From Oidiodendron maius Zn (lineage: Eukaryota; Ascomycota; Leotiomycetes; Myxotrichaceae), in contig KN832908.1 in the NCBI GenBank assembly GCA_000827325.1, positions 39,018-103,017 on the forward strand: a stretch of 64,000 nucleotides of DNA, in the 5' to 3' direction. Positions 24,552 to 36,239 of the stretch are shown in pieces (positions within the stretch are counted from its first letter, which is position 1; every line of letters begins with the position of its first letter). Below the pieces are notes generated by a model, which was not told where the DNA came from, searched no databases, and worked only from the letters and a program-made list of their open reading frames with translations. The translations under genes were made by a program, and so were the position numbers.

Positions 24552-26412
24552 ACGTTAATGTATAGCAAATATACAAAACAAGCAAATATGCAAAAACTTC
24601 CAAGTTTCCAACTCCTTTACTTTTAAATTTATTTTTAAATTAACTATAATATGCCTTAAAAAAACAATAAGAATTAATTGAACCTTGCTATCCAAGCTAT
24701 TAAACATGATCTAAAATTAAAGGTATATACTGCCTTAAAGATCTATAGAGTGGATCATCGAAAGCTAAGCTACTGGTTATACAGTATACCTCCAAGATAC
24801 GCTATCCAAGCTAACTCTCGGAAAATGACAGATCTAGAAGAGTCTGTCCTTTCCGAATATATTATTAATCTAGGCTCTAAAGGATTTCCTTCTAGACTCT
24901 GTATTATAGAAGATATAGCAAATCGAATTATCGCGATATATTAAGGAGAACGTGTCGGATCACGATAGGCTGGAAATTTTATATGATAATGACTAGAGCT
25001 CCGGATATATTTTCAGAGGAAATATAATTACCAGAGGGCTAAGTGTAAAGATCCAGAGATTATTCAGGGCTGGTTTAAGCTTGTAAAGAATACAATTGCT
25101 AAGTACTTAATCTGTAATATAGATATCTATAACTTTAACAAGACTGGCTTTATAATAGGAGTTATCTCTATAGGAATGGTTGTAACAAGCTCTAACGGCC
25201 AGGTACAAGCAAAGAAGACCTAGCCTGGTAATGGGGAATAGGTTACAGTAATCCAGGCTGTTAATTCTATAGATTATATAATCCTGCCTTTCCTTGTGAT
25301 TACAGGGAAAAATCATCTTGATTCCTGGTATAATAAAGTTGATTTCCTACCCTGTTGGTGTGCTGGTGTCTCTTAAAACAGCTGGACTATAAATAAACTA
25401 GTACTGGATTGGCTTCGCTACTTCGAGGAGTTTACTGCTCCCCGGAAATCGGGTGTTTACTGCCTCCTGGTCCTTGATAGGCATAAAAGCCACCACTCTA
25501 ATATATTTGAGGTTTATTACAAGGAGTATAATATTGTGACTCTTTATATACCTGCTTATTTATCCCACTTACTCTAGTCTCTTGATATAGGTTGTTTTGG
25601 CCCCCTAAAGAAATCCTATAGTCGACAAATTGAGCATTTAATGCAGCAATAATGGACCTATATAATAAAGGAAGACTTTATTCCTGTATTCCAGGCTGTA
25701 TTCCAGGAGTCTCTGACCGAAATCAATATCCAGGGAGGCTTTAGAGGGGCTGGACTTGTTCCTTTTGATCCAGAGAGAGTGATTTCGACTCTAGATCTCA
25801 AGTTACAGACTCCTATACCCCAGAACTCCTGGCTGAGCACTGCCTAACCATGGACCTTCTAGACTCCAAGTAACCCTATCTAAGCCACTTCCTAGAGTTG
25901 TTTTATTAAGGAAAGGGTAATAAGGTATCAAGGAAGCTCCCCTATAGCAACTTTGGATGCTATTAACCAGTTTATAAAGGGTACATCCAAAGTTATATAC
26001 CAATTAGCCCTGTTACAAGCAGAGAATCATAACCTCTGAAAGGCAAATGAGACCCTGAGCAAGTGTTGGAATCACAAAAAGGCCTGCTTACAGGAAGGAG
26101 GATCACTAAACCTCTAGGAGGCCCAGGCTATAAAGGACCAGAGGGATATTGCAGAGCAAATAAAGCAGGAAATAAAGGGAAGTATATATCGTTGCAAGAG
26201 AGAGGAAATATATATATAGCGTTATAGTAACTATAATATAACAGACTATAATATACAAATATATCAAATTATAATAAAGACCTTAAAGGAAGATAATTCC
26301 AAATAGATTAAAAAATTTTAATACTGTTTGATAGAGTTATTATTGTTTTTGTAAAATACCAAGGAAACTTTTATATATTTGCTTGTTTTATATATTCGCT
26401 ATATATTAACAT
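24552..26412 (+). mobile_element. Pogo/Fot1-type DNA transposon, 1,861 bp, TA duplication
   Basis: The ends are imperfect inverted repeats. The left end starts ACGTTAATGTATAGCAAATA; the right end, reverse-complemented, starts ATGTTAATATATAGCGAATA, with similarity continuing through AAACAAGCAAATAT (about 45 bp). A TA dinucleotide flanks each side (24,550-24,551 and 26,413-26,414), the target of Tc1/mariner-pogo elements. It splits Gypsy-2 pol. Length is normal for fungal Fot1-like elements. Confidence 0.9.
24653..26240 (+). pseudogene. Pogo transposase, moderately RIP-mutated
   Basis: ATG at 24,653 is followed by stops at TAA/TAG positions that fit mutated Gln; the longest open part is 24,678-24,944. 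Order of blocks: HTH_psq (LAIQAIKHDLKLKVYTALKI), CENP-B HTH (RKMTDLEESVLSEYIINLGS, GFPSRLCIIEDIANRII), first catalytic block IYNFNKTGFIIGV near 25,130 (family NFDETGF, Asp to Asn), VTVIQAVNSIDY near 25,250, WLRYFEEFTAPRKSGVYCLL, second catalytic block LVLDRHKSHHS near 25,480 with Asp retained, and LLQSLDIGCFGPLKKSYSRQ near 25,600. The protein would excise and reinsert the element in the nucleus. Stops, plus the lost first Asp, make it inactive. Mutation load is lower than in the pogo relic at 22 kb. Confidence 0.85.
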
Positions 26413-26414
26413 TA

Positions 26415-28527
26415 ACTATAATTATAGATAAATTACTAATAGAAGTTATAGAATCTAAGAAACAATTAGACTCTATAGACTATATAGGGATAAGACTAGT
26501 CTATAATTACCTTGACTTTATTAGAGTTAATCTATATTCTATCTATAAAGATAATGAAGTCTAGATATTTAGTTTATATAATATTAAACTTATACTTCTT
26601 GATATTAGTCTATAAGTCTATAGCTTATAGCCTTTTAATTACCTATTTAATATATATCTTATACTAGAGTTTATCTTCTAAATAGATTAGAATATTATTA
26701 AGATAAGCTATATAAGTTATATCTAGAAGATCTTAAAGTATATTATTAATATAGCTCTAGAAGACTATAGGACTATTAGTTAGTCTAAAAGATAGGACTT
26801 TATATTAGAATAGACTATAGTATATTTAGAAGGCTATTAACTCTTCTAACTTAAAGGAGATCTAGATCCTATAGAATACTTAATAGATATCTAGCTTAGT
26901 AAATACTTTAGCTCTATTTAACTATATAAGTATCTTATTAATTAAAGGAAAAGGATAATAGTTCTTTTTAGTTAGTATATTAAGCTTATAGTAGTTAATA
27001 TAGAACTATAGTAATCTATTAGCCTTATAAGCAAAAAGAATCAGGGCTATAAAAGAGGCTTTACTTAAGGTTATAAAGCCTTTAGCTAGGTTATATATAA
27101 GGTATTCCTATATAGTAGTTAGCTCCTTAATTAAGTATTTATTTAGATAGCTAAACCTAAATATATTATCTTTAATAAGCTTAATCTTATAGTTAGCCTT
27201 TTAATATAGAGATAAGGTATTAGATTCCTTTTTAGACTAGAAGTCTAGGAAGTTATAGTAGATCTAAAGGACTTACTATTAAAGCGTTTCCTCTATCTCT
27301 AGATTAGAGTCTACTACTAGATTCTAGTATCTATCCTTAATTATATAATTAAGGCTATCTAGTATAATTAAGAAGATCTCTATTTCTAGTTAATATATAT
27401 TAAGCTAGAAGCTATTAGTAGTAATAGTCTTGATTTTAAGAGTTGATATCTGTTTCTAACTAGACTATTTAAAGGAAGCCTTTAGTTTGCTTTCTCTTTC
27501 TTAACTAGATAATTAGTAGTCTTTAGGAAGCTTTAGCTCTTAGTTTATTTATATAAGGTCTTTCTAGTTCTATTATTTCTATATAATATTATACTTAGCT
27601 AATAGTTATTATATTAATATAGGAATAGCTAGTTACTTATATATTAATATATTAAAGAGTAGCTATCTATTCTAGATTAACTATAATTTCTTGTCTTAGA
27701 GTTCTAGAAGGCTTGCTTAATTTAATCTAATAGCTAGATTAAATTATAGATCTAGTAGTAGAGAAGCTGCTTTATTATCTAGAGATAGCCTTTTAGCTAG
27801 ATCCTTTATTAAGATATTAATCTAGATTCTATCTTTCTATCTTTTCTTATTATAGATAATTAGGCTATCCTTCTAGAATAGATCCTACTAATATTATAGT
27901 TAGACTCTTTAAGACTAGATCTTATTTCTAGAGTATATAGTAATAGTTTAGAAGTAAGTCTTATTAGAGGGAAATTCCTATAGCTATTATAGTTATTAGT
28001 AATAAATATCAATTAAAACATAAAAATAATTAAAGAAATTCCTTCTAATAATAATATTATAAGAGTCTAGCTCTATAATTAATATTAGAAGGTTATAGAT
28101 TCTATAACTATTAATCTTAATATTAAATAAGAGATATTAGGATATTAGAGATCCTTTCTTATTATTAAATCCTTTAGGATAGATAGTCTAAGGAAGCTAT
28201 CTAGACTTCAAGTTAAAAGTATAATAAAGGTCTAATATAAATTTTAAATTAAGGAAGATATAGATACTTGCTCTAGTATTACTAAAGGCTTTAGTTTAGA
28301 TTATAATTCTATCCTTATAGAGTATATATATAAGGGTAAAGGAGTTATCTATTATTAGTAAACTTAAATTAATCTACTAGAGGTTAAATATATAGGCTTT
28401 AAGGAAGGAGCCTTAGCTTAAGGCTTCTAGTTTTCTAACTTAGATTTAGAATTAGTCTTATTATTTACTTTATTACTAGAAACCTTAATATCTTATTTAA
28501 TCTTATTAATCCTTAGTATAGTATAAG
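26415..28527 (-). pseudogene. Gypsy-2 protease-reverse transcriptase region (minus strand)
   Basis: The minus strand shows Ty3/Gypsy RT blocks: FPLINKILIQLNRAKVFTKL followed by DI at about 26,960-26,900 (family RYPLPLINETLDRLSRAKVFTKLDL). Upstream in reading order (27,000-28,500) lies the protease/linker part, too mutated for clear motifs. It is interrupted on the left by pogo and on the right by Gypsy-1; gag resumes at 49,043. Confidence 0.7.
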
Positions 28528-28701
28528 AGTTATATTATAAATATATACTTATCTATAGCCTAAGGTTTAGTAGAACTCTATATAGAGAACTATAAAGGAA
28601 TATTATATATAAGGAAGGACTACTAGAGACTATTAGTCTATAATAGTCTATAGTAGTCTAATCAGGAATAAAGATTCTATATAAATAATATATATTCCTT
28701 A

Positions 28702-31700
28702 AATTAATCTTTAATAAAGGATTTATTGAAATTTTAATTTATACCCTATATTTAACCTTAAACCTTAATATAAAATTAAATAACTATAAAATCTAGAACT
28801 AGCAACCCTAGTTCTACTACCCTTCAAGTTATCTATATCCCTCTAGTATTATAGCAGCTCTAATAGTAATCAATAACAGATATACTAGTCTTAAGCAAAA
28901 TATATACTACCTACTAGTAGGTACAAGTATATATATATAGACCTAGCAAAACAGCAGCAATAAAAGAGAAAGGGGGCTAGAGGGTAATTATAAGAATCTC
29001 TTATAACTATTCAAAGACTATATAATACCAGGTAAAGAGGAGAGCTTTATTATAATACTAAAGGAGGTCCTTATAATATATTAAAATATACTAGAAGCTA
29101 GTACTATAATAGAGTTAAATAACCTATAAACTACTATCAAGACACTAGCAAAAACAGTTAAGGAGACCCTACCAGGGCCTAAGAATATATCCAAGAAGAT
29201 ATAGATAGCAGTAACAAAAAAGGTATATAGTACTAGTAAGGGAGTAGTATATATACTAAAGGTAGTTATCCTAGAGTAATAAACCCAGGAAATTATAGTA
29301 TAAGCTCTAGAGTAGAGTAAGGACCTAGCTAAAAGAATGCCTGTCTAAGTAGTTAAGGCAGTCAATAAAGTACTAGGAAGGGATAGTATAGTAGTAGTAA
29401 GGAGAATACAGAATAGTAATATAGTTCTAATATTTATAGGAAATATAAAAGGCTTTATTAAAAAGATAGTATAAGTAGTAACTATATTTAGAGTATAGGT
29501 ATAGGTAAAACACAAGGAGTTTACAGTTATAGTAAAAGGAATAGTAGTCTCTAGACTATATAATATCTATAATCTAGTAGAGCTCCTTATTAAACTAAAG
29601 AAACATATACCTAGTATCACCTAGTATAAAATATAGCTCTTTAAAACCCTTTATAGGCTATTCGCTAATATAGTCCTATATATAAGCAGTATAGTTGCTA
29701 CTTAGGAGGCTTACTAAAGAGGTATTATATTCAAGGCCTAAATTTTCAATATTAAACCCTACTATATAGAAGTATAGATAAAGCAATACTTTAGGTACTA
29801 TACCTTCAGGTATATTGGATAGTACTATACCAAACAGGCTAGGTATAGCCACTATACCTATATAGTATATAAAGGGGGAGAAGCCAACTATCTAAAGAAG
29901 GAAGATAGCAGCAAGAAAAGATATATTAACTATAGAGGAGCTTATACTATATAGGACCAGGACTGCCCTACTATCAAGTAGGAGAGTAGTAGAGCCTACT
30001 AGGTATACCTATACTAGCTACTCTAGTTTAAGGTTATCTAAGGAAACAGTAGTAGCAATATAGGTAATATACTAACTCTATAACTAGAAGAAGATACAGA
30101 CAGCTTCTATCTAGTTATATATAAAAGACTACTATAGCCAGGGAGCTCCTAGTATACCCCTAGCTAGCCAGCAGCTAAAAGAGAAAGACCTCTAGGAACT
30201 ATCTAGATAGTAAAGATATATCAAGATATTACAATATTTGCCTAGTAAGGCTATAGTATAAGTATAGCAAGGACCTAGGGAATATAAAGTACCCAAGACA
30301 CTATAGTAAGTAGCTCTAATCTCTTCTAATAATACTATTAGTAGTATACTGGAATATAGGAAAGAACTAGAAGGTAGTACTAATTATACTAAAGGATTAT
30401 AGTAAGTATAATATAATAGCTATATAGGAACCAGCTAGGAGCTTAGGAACCAGACAACTCTACTATCTAGCTAACAGCAAATACTACCTAGTCTATAAAG
30501 GCAACAGTCAGGTAGTACTATATATCTATAAACGCTACAGGATTATAGGGTAATTATAGACTATAGAGATAAACTAGTATAGGGTTACCTTTAAGGATAG
30601 GTCTAAACTACTAATAATATAGTTAATATACTTACTATATAAAGGACTAGACTAGTAGAGCCTTCTCTAGATACTCCCTAAAAGACTACTAGAGGGTCAC
30701 TATCTAGTAGTCAGTAATATAAACCTCTACTATCTATAATAGGATAGAGAAGGGAGAACCTTATAATATATAGAAGTACTCCTCTTAATAATATAATACT
30801 AGAACCTTATACTAGCTATACTATAGAGAGAACCTACTAGATAGAGAAATATAGAGTATAGAGAGGATAGAGACAGAACATTAGACCTTATATAATATAT
30901 AAAGATACTATAGGTATATTATAAGGGGGGCCTAGATTATACTAGATTAGACTATATAGCCTAACTTATATAAGTCAAAAGTATATAATACTAGTAACCC
31001 TCTAGTATACTACTAGAATAGTTATAGATAAAGATAGATAAAGACCTAATAGTAATAAAAGCAAAAACCCTAAAAATATCCCTCTCTATTAGCTCTCTAG
31101 AAGCCCTTGATTATATAACTAATCAGCTTATATAACAGCTCTAGAGAATCACTAACATTTCGACCCTATAATACAAGACTAGCTATAGTTAAAGCAAACT
31201 ATAGTAGAATAAGGAAGTAGATAAGGTAGTAGTAGAGATATTAGTAGTATAATATAGCTACTATATAGTAGTATTATAATATATATAGATAAAGCTTCAA
31301 GAAGCTATCTAGAAACAAAGACAGGTAATCCAAGAAGTATAAATAAGGTATTAAAGACTAGCCTTTACTAGAGCTTTAAAGCAGCTAAAGACCCTTTAGA
31401 AACTCTAATAGTAGATATAACTAAAAAGTTATATCCTTTAAGAGCTACTAATAATACTACTACTATATTAAAGCAAGGATATCTCTTAGTTAATATTTAC
31501 CTATAAAGAAAAGAGCAAAACCTTAATAGGGAGGTTCTTTCCTAGTAGTAAAGTAGACCTCTAGGATATCAAGAATACTACTTAGGAAGAGGCTTTAATC
31601 TAGTAGTGATTCCCTATTAAAAAAGCAGTTACTATAAAGGAAATAAAAGAAAGACTTAAGTAAAGAGTCTAGAAAGCACTAGGATTAAGTAATAACCTTC

Positions 31701-33841
31701 TAGTAGAGTTCCTAAAGGTATATAGTAGACCCCTCTTAATAATTCTTGTAGCTATAACCTAAGCTAGCTTTAACCTTAAATACTTCTTAAAGTAGTTCTA
31801 TAGTATAGGAATAGTAGTCTTTAAGAAACCAAGCAAGATACTAATATAGTAATAAATAGCTAGAGGCTAGAGACTAATCTCTCTACTAAATATAGTTAGA
31901 AAACTTATTAAAGGGGTAATAGAGAGTTAAATTATAGATATAGTAGAGTTATAACAACTACTACTAGAGGGTCAAATAAAGAACAGAAAAAGGTAGTCTA
32001 TAGAACTTACTATATATCTAGTTACTGAAGTAGTATAGATAGCCTAGAACTATAGAGTAGTAGCCTTGCTACTTTAGCTTGATATTAAAGGAGCCTTTAA
32101 TATAGTTAACTATACTAGGCTCCTAGATACCCTATATAAACAGAGCTTCCTAATATAGATAATAAGGTAGACTAATAGCTACCTTAAAGTATACTCTATA
32201 AGGCTTATATTTAATAGTAAAGTATTAGAGCCAATATAGATTAGAGTAAGGGTCCTATAAGGATCCCCCTTATTACTAATTCTATTCCTACTCTATATAG
32301 CCTTGCTTTATAAAGCCTTAGAGAAGTATAGAAACCTGATAATTATAGGATTTATAGATAATATAAACCTTCTAGTAGCTAGCTATAATATCTAGAAGAA
32401 CTACTAGTAACTTGAAGGTATATTTAAGGTCTATAAACACTAGGCTAAAACAAGAGGTATAGAGTTTACCCCTTAAAAGAGTAAACTTATATACTTTATC
32501 TAGAAGTATATAGAGTTCTTAAAGGTAGTTTGTCTAGTAGGATATATAATTAATCTAGTAGAATTAGCCTGATTCCTTAGAGTCTAGCTAGATAGAAAGC
32601 TTTAATAAAGTTACTACTTAAAAGAAATCAAGAAGAAGCTAGCTATCTAGAAGCTTGTATTTATAAAGCTTATAGTATTAGTCTAGAGATATAGTCTAGT
32701 CTATATAAGAGAAATCTATATTAAGGTAATAAGGGTAATAATAGTATATAAAGTATCTATATAGTATAAACCTAGTAAGGTAAGGGTAAACCCTAGAGGT
32801 ATCACTAACTACTTTAGTATAGTATAGTCTAACTACCTTTATATAGTAACTAGAGGATATTATATAACCTAGATTCAATACCTTAAGGTTAAAGCAGCTA
32901 CTCTACTAATCTATATATACCTTAATAAGAGAGTTATAGAATTTAAGTCAAGGCTTAAATATATAGATATAACCAAGAAGGTATATAGTGCCTATACTAT
33001 AGTAGCAACCTGTCTCTAATAATAGAGGATAAGAATCAGGCTAGTAGGACTATAACTTCTATTTAAAGGAAGAGAATAGAAAGCAAAGTAGATAAACAAA
33101 TAGTATATTAAGGGGAAGCTAATAATAGATAAAGCAGTAAAGAGGGACTAAAGACTATAGTAGGAAGATAAGGTCAAGATATAAGCAAGGTTCTAGAGAA
33201 GACCTAGTATAGAACTAGCAGATATAGACTCTGAATTTAAAGGGAAAAAGGTACTCTAGAAACACTAGAGCCTTAAGAAGTATAAAAGCTCCCTTCTTAT
33301 ATAGATCTATATAGGCAAGATAGAGCTCCAAGTATTCCTGTTCTAGTAAAGGGTCCTAGAAGTAAATATACTACTCTATCGCTATAGTATTATAGAGGAA
33401 ACACTAGTCTATATAGTCCTCTATTATCTAGAACTATAATAAGAGAGAGAGGAGCTCTAAAGGGCCCTCCTACTATACCCTCTTTAAACTACCTGTAACT
33501 TTATAGCAGTAACAGTAGACCTAGTCTATATAGGGATAGTAGTAAGATAGCTGCTAGCTAGCGGCCACCTCTCTAAGTTCTAGCAAGCCTGTAGGTATAT
33601 AGCAATCTAGGACTAGGAGGAGGAGAAGGAAGAAAGGGGGCTATAGAGGCTCCAGGTAGTATTATATAGTCAGTAGTAAGACTAGCTAAGTAGTAGCAAG
33701 GACTAGATAAAGATACTTTATATATATAGGGACTAATATATAAGGGTTTTGTCTAGCCCTAAAGGGTATAGTTTATCTTATAATATTTCTAGTAGAGGTT
33801 CTATAGCTAGATAGCTAAATAGAGTATTAATAATAATAATA
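28702..33841 (+). mobile_element. LINE copy A, full length, Tad-like clade (14 bp TSD)
   Basis: Inserted into the Gypsy-1 5' LTR. TSD ATATATATTCCTTA lies at 28,688-28,701 and 33,842-33,855, and the 3' end is a (TAA)n tract. About 5.14 kb, collinear with copy B on the opposite strand. ORF1 (about 28,850-30,150) ends in a gag-like zinc-knuckle region (29,780-29,970, Cys mostly mutated to Tyr). ORF2 carries an endonuclease (GHYLVVSNINLYYLQ at about 30,697, family GDFNLHH), RT (LDIKGAFNIVNYTRLLDTL at about 32,078; QGSPLLLILFLLYIA at about 32,255; FIDNINLLVA at about 32,350, family FxDD) and a C-terminal Cys/His knuckle near 33,370. All reading frames are broken by RIP stops. Confidence 0.9.
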
Positions 33842-33856
33842 ATATATATTCCTTAG

Positions 33857-34042
33857 TGTAACAGCCCTAGCCTGGTGCAGCTAGGCTAGGGTTGTCACCT
33901 ATATATAGTAGAATAGTATTAGAGCTACCAACTCTAATATTGTGCCTTTTTGGCCTGCTAGTACAGTAGTGAAAGCTATTCCTATTGCTGCTAAGCAAGC
34001 ACTCTGCTCGCTTATACCCTAGGTGGTTCCAGGGCTGTTACA
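33857..34042. mobile_element. GC-rich solo LTR or LTR-like element, 186 bp (TSD CTTAG)
   Basis: Starts TGTAACAGCCCTAG and ends CAGGGCTGTTACA, with CTTAG on both sides (33,852-33,856 and 34,043-34,047). The empty site is visible in the 3' LTR of Gypsy-1 (about 48,880, ATTCTTTAGTAGATAG). The TG...CA ends and the 5 bp duplication fit a solo LTR; the 11-12 bp terminal inverted repeat would also fit a small MITE. Its sequence is not RIP-mutated, unlike everything around it. No related copy is present in the window. Confidence 0.75.
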
Positions 34043-34249
34043 CTTAGTAGATAGAAGCTTTATACTTAACTTAAATAAAGTATCTTAATACTACTTTAGT
34101 AACTTATTAAGTCTATATATTACTTCTTAACTTAATAGTATCTTTACCTTACTTAATCTACTTAATAACTTATCTAATACTAGATATAAGCTATTATTAT
34201 ACTTTAAGTATTTAATCTAAAGTACTAATATACTATCATTATTAAGAAG

Positions 34250-35150
34250 TCAATATATCTTCTATTAAAGAGGAAAGTTCTACTAGTAAGTACTAAATAA
34301 TTAAACTATTTATAGGATTACTAAATAAGAGTATTAAGATAGAAACACTTTAGACTTACTCTAAAGAGAAATCTAAGCTTAAAGGCTTCCTTATTTAACT
34401 AAACTTATATCTAACTATCTATACCTAATATTTTATTTCTTTAACTAAAAGGATATTATATACTATTACTTTTCTTAAGAAAGAAGTATTAAACTAGATT
34501 AAAGGATTTATATAGAACTACCTTACTAATACTAGCCTATAAGAGTAGATAATAGCTAAAATAAAGATAGAGATATACTATATCTTTATAATCTTTAAAG
34601 GATTTTTAGAAAGACTTAACTATACCTTTAGAGATTTTAATAAAATCAAATAAGTAATCAGAAAGATCTAGTCTCTAAAATAAAAGGGATCTATAGTTAT
34701 ATATATAGTAGAGTTTAATAGATATTCTATTAAAATAGGATAGAATAATATAGTATTTAAAGATAAATATTATAAGGGACTAAAAGAGATTATAAAGGAT
34801 AAACTATTTAGAGTAGACTTCCCTAATTTGTTTAAAGAGCTAATTAAGGATATTATATATATTAATAATCAATTCTATAAAAGAGTCTAGAAGAAAAGAG
34901 AGTTCTATAACCTAACCTTTAAGAAACAATATAATTATAGAAACTATTATAGCCCTTAATTAATAGAACTTAATATTATATATAGAAAGGAACTATTACT
35001 CTAGGAATAATAGAACTATATAGAGAAGAAATTATACTTCTAATATAGAAAACCTAGATATATAATATATAACTATAAGTCTAGAGGAAATAGATAAAAA
35101 GGACTATATAAAGGTAAGGTTAATACTATAAACTATAGTAGCTATAATAG
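34250..35150 (+). pseudogene. Gypsy-1 gag relic
   Basis: A plus-strand frame with RIP stops carries a Ty3/Gypsy gag-like capsid region: EIYYIFIIFKGFLERLNYTF at about 34,570-34,630, VEFNRYSI near 34,710 and YYKGLKEIIKDKLFR near 34,770 (family FYRGLKDxVKDEIAR). Gag would form the retroelement particle. A zinc-knuckle cannot be confirmed because Cys codons are mutated. Confidence 0.65.
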
Positions 35151-36239
35151 ACTAATAGAATATAATATCTCCTTTATAGAAACAATATTTAGCCCTTATA
35201 AGAAGTTAAGCTTTATAGAAGCTTTTAGTACTTAGACCTATATACTAGTATTCTAATTATTATCCTTATCTTTAGAATAGAAAGACTAGACTATTTAGAT
35301 AGAAAAGTTAGTAGAAGTAGACCTAGATAGTAAAGATAACTATAAGTATATTTTATAAAGTCTAGTAGTAGTTAATTTTATAGAAATAAAAGGCAATAAT
35401 ATAAATAGCGATTCTTTAGATACTAAAGACTTAGAGAGCTTATAAAGGCAAGTAACTCTAGATCTAGAGCTAGAGGAAGAACAAATAGAATCTAAAGGGA
35501 TATCCTTCTAAAAGATACTAAATATAATAAGATAGAAAGAAAGGGATACCTATATACTAGCAGGATTAGTATCTATATAGAAGTATCTTAAAGAGTCTAA
35601 GAATAACTTCTATAATATAATAAATTGAATCAAGAAACAATATAGGGATTATAAAGAGAACCTAATACTATTAATCAATAAAGTAGAAGATATTATAGAA
35701 TCTATAAAGTATTACTATACTAATATAATATACCTAGAATTTATAATCAAGAAATAGATAGAAGAAATAGATAAAGCAGTAAAGCTAGATATTAAAAGAA
35801 GCTAGTAATACTAAGATAAATTAGCTATAAATATCAATCTCCTACTCTATCTAAAACAAGAATTTAATAGATTAATTAAAAAGAAGAAACTTATAGAATA
35901 ATAGCTAGAGAAATATAGAAAAACTAAGAATATAGTAAGGATTAATTACCTTTAATATAGAGAATTTGCTTAAAGCTTCTATTATACTAATAAGTATATA
36001 ATATACAAATCTAGTAAAGAGAAAGTAGGATATTAGTCTAAAAAGAAGAAACTAGTCTATTAGATAAAAATACTCTAAACCTTAGTAACTTATATTAATA
36101 AAGCTAGAATAGAGTTAAAAAACTAGTTAGTATTAATATAAGAAGGCTTATATTAAAACACTAGTAAAGCTATAGAAGACTATATAAAGAACTAAATATA
36201 ATAAAAAAGAGATACTAGATTTTCCTAAATATCCTTATA

